From IMG/VR virus record IMGVR_UViG_3300043654_000013, positions 1-47,280 of that record: DNA of 47,280 bases. One strand, 5' to 3'. A program made the position numbers and the translations under genes. The notes under the pieces are model-generated. The model was given only the letters and a program-made list of their open reading frames with translations. It was not told where the DNA came from and did not search any database. This document shows, one piece after another, positions 29,731 to 37,982 of the stretch. Numbering within the stretch: position 1 is the first letter of the stretch; each line of letters starts with the position of its first letter. The stretch comes from a virus.

Positions 29731-31472
29731 CCTACGCTGCTTGGAAAGAGAAGCTTAATCAGGTTCTGCGCCGACGCCATCATCGAGCCCGGCAGGTTCT
29801 GTTGGTTCATCGACATCGGCGCGTCCCACGGATGCGCCACGGGGGGCGCGGGCGGGGGTGCATCCGGCGGCGCTTGCGGGGGCGGCTGCGACAGATCAAG
29901 CGGACGATCCCATGGGTGAGCGATAATAGGACCACTGGGCGTACCGCCAAAGTGCCAAGGCCCCCAGTCAGGTACGTGCGTGGGATCGGGAGCAGGAGCA
30001 GGAGCCACGGGCGCTGGAGCCACGGGCGCTGGAGCCACGGGCGCTGGGGCCACTGCTGGGGTCGGGGCCGCGGGTGCAGCAGGCGAGCTGGAGAACGCCG
30101 GATTATCGAACGGGTTCGGCAAGAAGGGCATTGTCGGCCCGGTCGCCCCGATCGGCGCATCCTTGCTCAGATCCGGCTGCACCGGCGTCAGGGGCGAGCC
30201 CGGCGGCGCAACGGGCAAAACGGCTGGCCCCGGCGCGGCGACGGGAGAAGACGCTGCAGCCGGGGCGGCCGGCGGCGCGGCGGCAGGGGCCACCACTCTG
30301 CCGAACAGATTGCCCCAGTCCGCCGCCGTGGTGATCTGGGGGTTGTGGCTGGTGCCAGTGGTCATGCTTTTCACCAGCGAATATTTGTCGCTGCCTGGGC
30401 CTACGAAGCCCGCCGACGAGCTGGGCGCTGTCGCCGACACGGTTTGCGCGTCGCGCGCAGGCAGGTTCGCCGGGTTGGGTACGATCGTCGACACCGCCGG
30501 CGCGCCAGGCGACGCCGTGCCAAGCGGCGCATTGGCGTCGGTTCCAATCCTGGAGGGCACAGCGCCGCTCGAGGTGTCGACGAGCGGCGCGGTCTTACCT
30601 TCCGCCGCCTGGAAGTGGACGGCGTCGGGGGTGGCGAAATGCGCGCCGGCGGTGATGCCTCGACCAGGCTGATCGGCAAGCGCGATCAGCGCCTGTTGCT
30701 GCGATCGGTCATCCGCCACCAGGTCGACGGCGCGGCCAAACTGGTGGTAGCTCGACCCGGGCGCGGCGGCCAAACCCTGCGCGCCCAGTTTTGCATAGTC
30801 GGCCGCCTGGCTCTGGTTGTCGCGATAGCCGTCTGTGAGGTGGGTCTTGATGCCGGCCGCGGCGGCGTCAGCCTGGAGCTTAGCAATACGCGCTGCAAAC
30901 ACCGGCTCTAGATGGCGCGTATCGACACCAGGATCTTGCGGCGACGCGCCGCCATAGACGAAGCCGGCATTGCTCGCGGGGCTCGACGTGGTCGGCGTAG
31001 GCGCTTGGGTGATGGCGTCGCTAGCCCCTAAACCCAGTTTGAAAAAGTGCTGACCGCCAATCGTCGTCAGGGGCGTTTTGCCGACCGCCCAAGACGGCGT
31101 GCTGCCAGGCACCGTCATCGAGCCGGGTGCATAATAATGGTCGGCCCCGCTGGTATTGTCAGGGGCCGGGCCGTTAAACACAGCATCGGCGACGAGGCCG
31201 GCGCGCTGATAAATCGGATCGTTGGGCGTGATCGTCTTGCCCGAGCTGGCCCTGTCCGCATTCCACATCGTGAATTGATGGTTTCCAGCTTCATTTTGCG
31301 CAGTGATTACTTTGGTGAGCGCGCCGGCGTTCGGGTCGCCGTAAGCGCCGGAGAGGGCGCGGTTCCGCATCACATTGGCGACCGAGGCCCAGCTATCCGG
31401 GTCGTTTTGCGCGCCTTCGCCGATCAAGGTGCGGATCACCAAATCGCGGACTTGGGGGCTCGACCAAGGCAT
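29727..31472 (-). CDS. Virion peptidoglycan hydrolase, SleB-type plus M15-type
   Basis: 581 aa. Residues 1-145 match the cell-wall hydrolase_2 (SleB/CwlJ) pattern, with catalytic-type Glu19 (IGEGAQNDPDSWASVANVMR) and DHYYAPG. Residues about 185-290 are an M15-type peptidase (YRDNQSQAADYAKLG, YHQFGRAVDLVAD with His243/Asp250, VHFQ with His286). The second half is a long Pro/Ala-rich region with a PVAPA pentapeptide repeat. Being in the structural block and distinct from the endolysin at 788-1231, it probably enters with the DNA and opens the wall locally. The two activities would attack glycan and peptide bonds respectively. Confidence 0.82.
   Translation of the reverse strand: MPWSSPQVRDLVIRTLIGEGAQNDPDSWASVANVMRNRALSGAYGDPNAGALTKVITAQNEAGNHQFTMWNADRASSGKTITPNDPIYQRAGLVADAVFNGPAPDNTSGADHYYAPGSMTVPGSTPSWAVGKTPLTTIGGQHFFKLGLGASDAITQAPTPTTSSPASNAGFVYGGASPQDPGVDTRHLEPVFAARIAKLQADAAAAGIKTHLTDGYRDNQSQAADYAKLGAQGLAAAPGSSYHQFGRAVDLVADDRSQQQALIALADQPGRGITAGAHFATPDAVHFQAAEGKTAPLVDTSSGAVPSRIGTDANAPLGTASPGAPAVSTIVPNPANLPARDAQTVSATAPSSSAGFVGPGSDKYSLVKSMTTGTSHNPQITTAADWGNLFGRVVAPAAAPPAAPAAASSPVAAPGPAVLPVAPPGSPLTPVQPDLSKDAPIGATGPTMPFLPNPFDNPAFSSSPAAPAAPTPAVAPAPVAPAPVAPAPVAPAPAPDPTHVPDWGPWHFGGTPSGPIIAHPWDRPLDLSQPPPQAPPDAPPPAPPVAHPWDAPMSMNQQNLPGSMMASAQNLIKLLFPSSVG
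30001..30045. repeat. 15-bp tandem repeat, three exact copies
   Basis: GGAGCCACGGGCGCT occurs three times without a gap, followed by a degenerate fourth. It codes the Ala-Pro-Val-Ala-Pro linker repeats of the virion hydrolase. Copy number could vary by slippage. Confidence 0.85.
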
Positions 31473-31524
31473 TGTCGTTAAGCTTCCTGGCGCGCAAAAG
31501 CAGCAGATTGGCCTTGAAAATCAG

Positions 31525-31552
31525 TTGCAAGTTGGGGTTTCCCCAACAATAT
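31525..31552 (+). promoter_or_regulatory. Candidate promoter with palindrome in spacer
   Basis: TTGCAA (31525-31530), 16 bp, CAATAT (31547-31552) could be a weak sigma70 promoter for the plus-strand membrane-protein gene. The spacer is a perfect inverted repeat GTTGGGG-TTT-CCCCAAC (31531-31547), placing an operator between the boxes, as at the repressor promoter. Confidence 0.45.
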
Positions 31553-31583
31553 TGGGTAGCGACTGGGAAAGGAACTGACCCAA

Positions 31584-31934
31584 ATGCTTCTTCTTATCGT
31601 GATTTTCATCGCCGCCCTTATGCTTCTCGCGCTCGGCTGTGTCCTTCTTTCGGCTTTCCTTGGGTGGAGCTTTAACCGTCTGGCCTCTCTAACCACCCGG
31701 TCGAAAATGCTTCTCGCGGCGACGGTACTGATTGCGCTTGGTCTTTTTCTCGCGCTCTTTCCGGCCGCTATACCCTGGCTGCTTATCGGCGCTCCCTGTC
31801 TGTTCGCTCTCGGGGTCATGCCGTACGCCCAGTATTCCGACGCGAAGGGGAAGGCGAAACGAGAGGCGCTCATGGCCGCTTCGCGTTCCATAAATCCTGT
31901 ACCGTTTGCGGGACCGCTAACCCCGCGCCTGTAG
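31584..31934 (+). CDS. Plus-strand membrane protein within the late operon
   Basis: 116 aa with three hydrophobic segments (about 1-28, 41-60, 62-80) and a charged, Pro-rich cytoplasmic-type tail. AAGGA sits 10 nt before the ATG. All neighbours are on the opposite strand, and its last 65 bp overlap the end of the minus-strand gene at 31870-32676. An isolated, oppositely directed membrane-protein gene in a late block is typical of genes expressed from the prophage, for example for superinfection exclusion; that function is inferred, not shown. Confidence 0.68.
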   Translation: MLLLIVIFIAALMLLALGCVLLSAFLGWSFNRLASLTTRSKMLLAATVLIALGLFLALFPAAIPWLLIGAPCLFALGVMPYAQYSDAKGKAKREALMAASRSINPVPFAGPLTPRL

Positions 31935-32676
31935 CCAGCGCTCCGAGGTGCGGCTGCAACGACGCCAAGCGACCAGCATTCTCCTCGACCCATTTGACGG
32001 CGGGTTGCGCCATCTTATGCGCCACAAAAGCGTTCGCTAGCGACAATCCAGGCACCACGGTGTCGCCAAAGGCGAGATGCGACGCCCCGCCGCCGAGCGC
32101 CGAAAGGCCATAATCCGTGAGGTTACTGAGAGCTTTAGGCATGACAGCAAGGCGGGAAAGAACCTCGCCCGCTCCGCCAGCAAGCGCGCCTTCCCCTGCG
32201 TGTGTAGCAACTGTCCACCCGTTGTCGCCCTCATTGTAGCTTTTGAGGCCCTCGTTGAGAGCGCCAGCCGCGATACCTCCCCCCGGAAGAGCATTGAGCA
32301 GAGTGGTCGGGCTCGCGTAATAGCCGAGCGTGTCCGCGACCGTTGACAATTGAGGACCAAGCCGCGTCTTTGCCGCGTCGAGCCGCGCCTTCGCTGTCGC
32401 TACATCGGGGGCCTCGCCAGTCCATGTTTCCGCCGGAAGCATGAATCCAGCCGAGGCGCGCTCGCCTGCGATGTCGCCGAAATCTTGCATCGACTGCGGC
32501 AACGTAACGGTGCCACCGTGCGACCAATCGATGCTCCAGGGCGCTGGCGGATCGGGGACAAAATTACTCTGCTTGGCGATAGGAGCTGCGGAAGTTGTCG
32601 CAGCCGGCGCTGCCGGAGCGACCGGCGCAGCCGCAACAGGAGCGGCGGATTGATCGTCGTCAGGGACGAACGGCAT
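31870..32676 (-). CDS. Structural/internal virion protein
   Basis: 268 aa from ATG 32676 (TGATG with the upstream stop). Ala/Pro-rich N-terminus (to about 45), then a region with glycine-rich hydrophobic helices (LPGGGIAAGALNEGLKS, AGEGALAGGAGEVLSRL, LSALGGGASHLAFGD) that could contact membranes. The pattern suits an ejected internal virion protein. Its C-terminus is overlapped by the plus-strand membrane gene. Confidence 0.62.
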   Translation of the reverse strand: MPFVPDDDQSAAPVAAAPVAPAAPAATTSAAPIAKQSNFVPDPPAPWSIDWSHGGTVTLPQSMQDFGDIAGERASAGFMLPAETWTGEAPDVATAKARLDAAKTRLGPQLSTVADTLGYYASPTTLLNALPGGGIAAGALNEGLKSYNEGDNGWTVATHAGEGALAGGAGEVLSRLAVMPKALSNLTDYGLSALGGGASHLAFGDTVVPGLSLANAFVAHKMAQPAVKWVEENAGRLASLQPHLGALATGAGLAVPQTVQDLWNAKRP

Positions 32677-33962
32677 CACTGCGCCTTTGGTGGTTGATAG
32701 GTGCCTACCCGACCCCCAACCTGGACTTTCGTGCCTGGCTTTAGGGTGCCGGCTGCGCCGGCCTCATCCATCGTCGCCTCATCAGGGAAAACAACCGGAG
32801 CGGTGGTCGTGGTCGTAGTGGTCTTGCCGCCGCTTTCAGGATTATCCTGTACGCCGGCGGCAGCGAACGCCGCTCTCGCCTCTGCAGCGTGCTGCGCTTT
32901 TTGCCCCATCAGATCGACAAAGCCGTTTTGCGTCGGCTTTCGAAACCATGCAAGCGCTGCGTCCCCATCCGCTTTTTGTTGCTGCAGGGTTGTAATGAGA
33001 GATTGTGTGGCGGCGCGGAATTGGTCTGGAGATGCGTCAGGATCAGGAAACTGCTGCAGGATCTGAGGCAAGCCGCCCTTGAACATCGGGTCGCCCATGT
33101 TGTCGCGCAAGTTGGAGACCATGCTGGCGAACTGAGTTCGGATCATTGCTTTAACTTCCGGCGCGCTCATCTTAAGAATAGCAGCGACCGGAAGCCCCGT
33201 ATAAGCGCTGGCGTTCGCAGCCAGCTTTTCAGAGAGAAGCCCCCCTGGCGTGTATTCGGGCGCGACAGCCGTGTTGTAAGCAGCCAAAATCGCTTGCGCC
33301 TTGCCGAGGTTGATGTTGGCGTCCGCGCCGACATCGAGGTCGTGTTGGGCCGTGACCGGGTTTGTCCCGCCCATCGTGTCGGCGACCTTCTGGTCGTAGG
33401 GCGATGGACCAAGAATGGAGTTGACCCCAGCCGCCGCCAGCGTTGGATCGCCGATGTGTTGCTGCCCGGCTGAAATTGTAACCGGCGCATGCTGCGCGAT
33501 GTCTTTCGTGTTCGCGGTCGCGTAATCCGTGCCCGGCCCAGTTTTGATGTCCTTGAAGAGGTTGACGCCGGTGGTGAGGTTCCCCATGCCTGGATCGGTG
33601 GCGTAACTTCCGGCCAGCACCTTCGCCGCCGGCGAAAAGTTCACAGTGGGATTGGCCGCGCCGAAGGTTCCTGGCGCGGGGCCTGGGGGCTGCGCGACCG
33701 CCGCGAGCGCGCCGGGCACCGTGCCCGCCGGCGGCGTCAGAGTTGGGTCGGCATTGGCCGCGCCTAGCACTCCAGGAATGCCGGTCGCGCCTGTGACGTG
33801 CATCCGCTTTAGCTGATTGTCGAGGTCGAGCCCCATGGTCTGCTGCTGCAGCTCCTGCGCCCTGGCTGCGGCTTCCGGCCCTAAGTTGGTGGCAATGTTG
33901 CCGAGGATGTTGCCAAGCGCGCTGGAGGTTCCGCCGCTGTCGTTGATGTAGATGCCGGGCAC
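32676..33962 (-). CDS. Internal virion-type protein
   Basis: 428 aa from GTG 33962, one base after the upstream stop. Start MPGIYINDSGGTSSALGNIL; Ala/Gln-rich helices, a central segment GLPVAAILKMSAPEVKAMIR, and a C-terminal KTTTTTTTAPVVFPDE tract before a small beta end (GTKVQVGGRVGTYQPP). Length and place after the 216-aa protein are compatible with a podovirus core/ejection protein. No named family was recognised. Confidence 0.62.
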   Translation of the reverse strand: MPGIYINDSGGTSSALGNILGNIATNLGPEAAARAQELQQQTMGLDLDNQLKRMHVTGATGIPGVLGAANADPTLTPPAGTVPGALAAVAQPPGPAPGTFGAANPTVNFSPAAKVLAGSYATDPGMGNLTTGVNLFKDIKTGPGTDYATANTKDIAQHAPVTISAGQQHIGDPTLAAAGVNSILGPSPYDQKVADTMGGTNPVTAQHDLDVGADANINLGKAQAILAAYNTAVAPEYTPGGLLSEKLAANASAYTGLPVAAILKMSAPEVKAMIRTQFASMVSNLRDNMGDPMFKGGLPQILQQFPDPDASPDQFRAATQSLITTLQQQKADGDAALAWFRKPTQNGFVDLMGQKAQHAAEARAAFAAAGVQDNPESGGKTTTTTTTAPVVFPDEATMDEAGAAGTLKPGTKVQVGGRVGTYQPPKAQ

Positions 33963-33963
33963 C

Positions 33964-34614
33964 TCACACCCCTTTCATGAAAGCGTTGCCGGCGATCGAG
34001 CCCAACTGGCCAGCAATCGAACCGGCGAGATCCGACCCTTGCTTGTACTGCACCGGCTGAATGTTCTGTGTGATCCCGAGCGTCGCGGTGTCACCCTTGC
34101 GAAAGTCTGAGGCGAGGTTGATCCCCTCTGCTGAATTGGCTAGCGCGGTGCTCGCCGCTGAGCCCATGTCGCCATAGCCGCCACCGTAGGAGGTCATGCC
34201 CGCGAGCGCGGCGATGCGTCCCTGCGCCTCCCTAGCGGCGCTGGTGACTCGGCTCGCCATGTCCGAGCTGATCGATGTGTCGGCCGGCGTGCCGCCGAGC
34301 AACGTGATGTTGGAATTGGGCGCAGCCGGCGACCCCGCCAGCATCTGAGCGTTAAGGCTGGTTGCGGCGGTCTGCTGCGTCGCTGTCTGGTTAGCCGGCG
34401 AGAGCTTGTCTTGCGCGACATTGAGCGAGGCTTGCGCCTTCTGTTGATTGACGGCGTCCTTTGCCGCCGCCGCCGCTGCCGCCGCCGTCTGCTGCGCCTC
34501 CCAATCCTGATTGGACTGGTTCTGGGCCGCAACTGTTTGCTGTTGGCCTTCATAGCTCACGCCAGCGGCGAGAGCGGAGCCGGCGAGCGCTAATCCTGCA
34601 ATAGGGGTACAGAT
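33964..34614 (-). CDS. Internal virion protein (T7 gp14-like), apparent AUC start
   Basis: 216 aa if started at ATC 34614-34612. That start has GGAGG (34624-34620) with a 5-nt spacer, and gives a hydrophobic N-terminus CTPIAGLALAGSALAAG, typical of T7 gp14-like internal proteins, which usually begin MC-P. A stop codon lies five codons upstream and no ATG, GTG or TTG exists before GTG 34560, which lacks a Shine-Dalgarno and would delete the hydrophobic segment. The rest is a Gln/Ala-rich helix (about 25-80) and Gly-rich C-terminus. A sequence error changing ATG to ATC is the alternative. Confidence 0.75.
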   Translation of the reverse strand: MCTPIAGLALAGSALAAGVSYEGQQQTVAAQNQSNQDWEAQQTAAAAAAAAKDAVNQQKAQASLNVAQDKLSPANQTATQQTAATSLNAQMLAGSPAAPNSNITLLGGTPADTSISSDMASRVTSAAREAQGRIAALAGMTSYGGGYGDMGSAASTALANSAEGINLASDFRKGDTATLGITQNIQPVQYKQGSDLAGSIAGQLGSIAGNAFMKGV

Positions 34615-34626
34615 CGCCGCCTCCTT

Positions 34627-35643
34627 TTACCAGTTGCTCATAACCTTGCCAGCCGCATTGCTGGTCGACGACGTCGGTGTCGGACTCGTCGGGCCTCCCG
34701 CCCCTGGCTGCACGAGATAATTGGGGTTGAGCGCGTAATTCGCCACCGACCCGGCCGCAGTCAGCGCCGGCGTGAACAGCGCCGCCGCCGGCGTCAGTGT
34801 GGGATTTTGCAATTGACTTGCTTTCGCGCTCGACTCGGCCAGGTTCGCGGTCAGCGTCGGGTCGTCCGTCGCATACAATTGATTGATCAAATCCTGTTTG
34901 TTCGACTGGATTTGAGTCTGCAATTGCCCCGTCTGCGCATTGGCGTTGGCGACGATGTTCGCCTTCTGCAGCGCATCGTTGTAAGCGAGGTCGCCTTGCT
35001 TGTCGCCCGCGACGCTCGATTGCAGCGTGCCAGCGCGCGCCAGATTGTACGTCAGATTGCGCTGCGCTTCGTCATACTGCTTCTGCTCGTCGGGTTGATA
35101 ATAGTCGAGGATCTTCTGTTTGTAGTTGTTGTAAAACGCATCGTCGAAGCCGCCGGTCCTCTGCCCGGTGTCGTATTGCGACGAGATGCTGAGCGGATCG
35201 CCCTGCTTGTAAATCTTGCCGCTGGCGTCTTGGAGGCCCCAGGTCGGCGCGGCGGACGCGGCAGGCGCAGCAGACGCGCCGCTCGACACAGTCGGAGAGG
35301 CATATCTCCCAGTATTGTAACTCCCAGCGTACTGGGGTGAAGCGCCGCCCCCGCTTGTCGCCGCAGGAGCCGCCGTCGCCGTCGTCGTCCCCGGAATCCG
35401 CACTGCAGTATAACCGGCCGGCATGCCGCTCGCCGGCATCAACCCCGCGCCCGGCGTGAAAGTCGACCAGTCGTAATTGCTGGTCTTGGTCCCCATCACC
35501 GGCGCGCCATTGAAAATCTGATCGATCAGCGTTTGACCCTGTTGCAGCGAAGCTTGGCGAGCCGCCTCTTTCGCGTCGGCTTGAGCCGCCTGCTGCTTTT
35601 CGAAGTCAACCGCCGAAGTGTTGGTAGGGGTCGAACCGGACAT
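34627..35643 (-). CDS. Virion structural protein
   Basis: 338 aa; ATG 35643 shares a base with the stop of the GNAT-like gene (TGATG). The N-terminal third is Ala/Ser/Thr-rich and flexible. Residues about 150-275 are helical and Gln/Asp-rich (AFYNNYKQKILDYYQPDEQK, YNLARAGTLQSSVAGDKQGD). This region resembles proteins next to internal virion proteins in related podoviruses. Function unknown. Confidence 0.65.
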   Translation of the reverse strand: MSGSTPTNTSAVDFEKQQAAQADAKEAARQASLQQGQTLIDQIFNGAPVMGTKTSNYDWSTFTPGAGLMPASGMPAGYTAVRIPGTTTATAAPAATSGGGASPQYAGSYNTGRYASPTVSSGASAAPAASAAPTWGLQDASGKIYKQGDPLSISSQYDTGQRTGGFDDAFYNNYKQKILDYYQPDEQKQYDEAQRNLTYNLARAGTLQSSVAGDKQGDLAYNDALQKANIVANANAQTGQLQTQIQSNKQDLINQLYATDDPTLTANLAESSAKASQLQNPTLTPAAALFTPALTAAGSVANYALNPNYLVQPGAGGPTSPTPTSSTSNAAGKVMSNW

Positions 35644-36122
35644 CAGAGCGTCCTCGAAAACGCGCCGCCCATAGCCTCAAAACCAAAATCGCGAAGGATG
35701 CGGCAAAGCGCTTGCGCCGCGGGCGAAGTCGGCGCGACAGTGAAGAAGAACGCGCACGCGCCTTCGGCTTTGGCGAGATGCATGGCGTGAAAAACCAGCA
35801 TTCGACCGATCGAGCTGTAGCGATATTCGGGCCGGACATAGATCGTCCACAAGACAGCGATTGGCTTGACGGTAAAGACGTGCATCATCGTCCAGCTAAT
35901 CCAGCCGATCGGCTCGCCCAAACCATCCTGGGCGACAATGAAGGGCGTGTCGTCGCGCTCGACCAGTTTGCGCATCTCGATCAAAGCGCGATCGAGGTCG
36001 AAGTCTGAGAAAGCGTCAAACCCACCTTCAGTAAAATGATCAACGCCATATTTGCGCAGCAGCGGCTCGACGTCGTTCGGCTTGCCCGGACGAAAACTTA
36101 CGTTGTTAGTGTGGTCGAGCAT
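35643..36122 (-). CDS. GNAT-fold protein in virion block (second)
   Basis: 159 aa from ATG 36122 (frame open to 36149). GNAT features: N-terminal strand NNVSFRPGKPNDVEPLLR, central WISWTMMHVFT, and VRPEYRYSSIGRMLVFHAMH, corresponding to the acetyl-CoA loop motif, although the Q/R-x-x-G-x-G/A is imperfect. GNAT-like proteins occur among T7-like internal proteins (gp13/DUF2833 type). Whether it acetylates anything is unknown. It overlaps the preceding GNAT-like gene by 17 nt. Confidence 0.7.
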   Translation of the reverse strand: MLDHTNNVSFRPGKPNDVEPLLRKYGVDHFTEGGFDAFSDFDLDRALIEMRKLVERDDTPFIVAQDGLGEPIGWISWTMMHVFTVKPIAVLWTIYVRPEYRYSSIGRMLVFHAMHLAKAEGACAFFFTVAPTSPAAQALCRILRDFGFEAMGGAFSRTL

Positions 36123-36585
36123 GCCCAGTCGTCCGCGCACAAAGAACAAAGTCTTCGCGCCCCTGGCCGAATTGGGCGATTACGGCCTCCCGCTTGAACC
36201 CGACCAATTCCAGCCAGCGAATCGAAGCGGTGTTGGCGGCCATGACGCGGCATTCAATCCGATGCACGCCACGAGCGTCGAGCGCGGGCAGAATATGCTT
36301 CTTCATCGCCCGCGTCACCTCAATGATCACCTCGTCCCACCGATCGGTTCCGACCATCCAGCCCGAACCCACGCCAGGCCAGGTCGGGACGAAGCCGCCC
36401 ACGGCGACCGGCTCGCCATCGGAATCGGCGCGCGCCTCCCATTTCGGCCCCGGCACCGAGGCCACAAGCTTAGCCGTGGCTTCTGCGCTGCCTTGGTAGA
36501 CGGTGGCGCGCATCTCCGCTTCGTCTTCGTCGCGCAGATTGCCGAGCACAAACTCGAGCCCGCCGGGGGTCAGACCGCCAATCAA
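36106..36585 (-). CDS. GNAT-like / T7 gp13-like internal protein (first)
   Basis: 159 aa from a TTG that overlaps the tail hub stop (TTGA). The GNAT-type layout is visible: GEPVAVGGFVPTWPGVGSGW, WDEVIIEVTRAMKKHILPAL, HRIECRVMAANTASIRWLEL, VGFKREAVI. The acetyl-CoA loop is poorly kept, as in gp13-like proteins that assist virion core assembly. A tandem pair of GNAT-like genes here suggests duplication followed by divergence. Confidence 0.72.
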   Translation of the reverse strand: MIGGLTPGGLEFVLGNLRDEDEAEMRATVYQGSAEATAKLVASVPGPKWEARADSDGEPVAVGGFVPTWPGVGSGWMVGTDRWDEVIIEVTRAMKKHILPALDARGVHRIECRVMAANTASIRWLELVGFKREAVIAQFGQGREDFVLCARTTGHARPH

Positions 36586-37979
36586 TCGACGCTCCCGTCT
36601 TCGTACATCAGGTTAACCTGGCCGATGCGGCACCGGTCGGCGTCAGTGGTGCGGAAGCGCAACGAAATGTGGGTGCTCGATTCCGGCATGCTCATCGTCG
36701 GGTTGATAAAGGTCGAGCCGGTGAAGGTGGCGACATCTTCTTCGGTGTCCTGATTGTTCGGGTCGCAGCCGACCGACATCGTCCACGTCCCCTCCGCGCC
36801 GACATCGAATGAGTGAAACAATTTGTTCTTCGACGAGCTGTCGCAGGATAATGCCGGCGTGATCACTTCGGCTTCGGTGGCGTCATAGGTCGCCGTGACG
36901 TCGCTGCCGTAAATGTACAGGTTATCGTCGTCGCCGCGGATCAAAATCCATGGGTCGGCGACACAAGCGTCGGTGAAATTGAACGGCGCGTCGAACTCGC
37001 TCCAGGCGGTGATCGCCGGCTCCTGGAAAGTCGACAGCACATAGATTCGATCCGGCAGCACGACAAACACGCGACCAGAGCGCGGCTGGATCAGCGTGCG
37101 CGCGCCGGCGAACCAAGTAGCGCCATTCTGGATAATTAAATCCCGGAAAACTTCGTCGATCGGCGTGCCGATGTCGGTCGTGCCGGCGGTCAGCGAAACA
37201 TTCTGAACCTTAAGCGACCGCACGCCATGCGACGACACATAGAGGACGTCCTGGCCAAACTGCACCAAACCGTTCGACGCCAAGAGCCCGGTCGAGCGCA
37301 GGAGCTGAACGAACTGGTTGAGTGATGGGTCGGGATCAAGATGCCAAATCTGGGTCGACAGACTGGAGAAAATCGCCATGTTGCCGAGGTAGACTTCGAG
37401 CCCGATCAAGTTGGTCGAGTCCGCGTCCTGGGCCGAGAGATCGATATAGCCCGAGCCGTCATTGGTGCTGCCGCTCGGCGGCGTCCATTTGGTCGGGTCG
37501 TTAATCGCCGAGAAGCGCAGCAACCGCCCGTCGACGCCATACATTTTCGAACCGAACGTGCGCACCGACGAGGCGGTCGCCATCGCGTCGCCGACCTCAA
37601 CCTGATTGTAATAGTGATAGTAGCGTCCATCGACGCCGGCCATGACGATGTAGAATTGACCGTTGAACAAATCCCAGTCAGCGACGCGGGTCATGCCAAC
37701 CGGAAACGGCAGCGAGATGATGCCCGGCGTGTTGCCAGACCAGTCCGTGATCCCTGACGGCCCGTTGACGACAACGAAAAATTCACCATTGCGCGACAGC
37801 GCGCCAAAACTACCGCCCGGCGCAGGCCCCCAAGAAATAAACGCGGTGCGCTTCTCGATCTCTGCGCCGGCGCTGATGATGCAGTTGCGCAGCGTCCGCA
37901 GCGAGCCAGCAGGCGCGGTGGCGTAAGACTTGCGGAGATCCAGCCCGCTGCGAAAATCTTGGATCTGATAGGCCGGCAA
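36582..37979 (-). CDS. Tail hub / nozzle protein (stopper-like)
   Basis: 465 aa from TTG 37979. A start YQIQDFRSGLDLRKSYATAP, then repeated beta-blade segments (FGALSRNGEFFVVVNGPSG, FNGQFYIVMAGVDGRYYHYY, VLYVSSHGVRSLKVQNVS) suggest a beta-propeller. The placement after the adaptor gene matches T7 gp12 or P22 gp10-type proteins that close the tail after packaging. Shorter than T7 gp12, so homology is by position and fold style. Confidence 0.72.
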   Translation of the reverse strand: MPAYQIQDFRSGLDLRKSYATAPAGSLRTLRNCIISAGAEIEKRTAFISWGPAPGGSFGALSRNGEFFVVVNGPSGITDWSGNTPGIISLPFPVGMTRVADWDLFNGQFYIVMAGVDGRYYHYYNQVEVGDAMATASSVRTFGSKMYGVDGRLLRFSAINDPTKWTPPSGSTNDGSGYIDLSAQDADSTNLIGLEVYLGNMAIFSSLSTQIWHLDPDPSLNQFVQLLRSTGLLASNGLVQFGQDVLYVSSHGVRSLKVQNVSLTAGTTDIGTPIDEVFRDLIIQNGATWFAGARTLIQPRSGRVFVVLPDRIYVLSTFQEPAITAWSEFDAPFNFTDACVADPWILIRGDDDNLYIYGSDVTATYDATEAEVITPALSCDSSSKNKLFHSFDVGAEGTWTMSVGCDPNNQDTEEDVATFTGSTFINPTMSMPESSTHISLRFRTTDADRCRIGQVNLMYEDGSVD

Positions 37980-37982
37980 GGC

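Noticed and set aside
30001-30060. Possible CRISPR-like or iteron repeats
   Set aside because: The 15-bp units are tandem without spacers and encode an in-frame Pro/Ala linker of the virion hydrolase.
34560-34562. GTG at 34560 as start of the internal virion protein
   Set aside because: No Shine-Dalgarno precedes it and it removes the hydrophobic N-terminus; the ATC with GGAGG is better supported.
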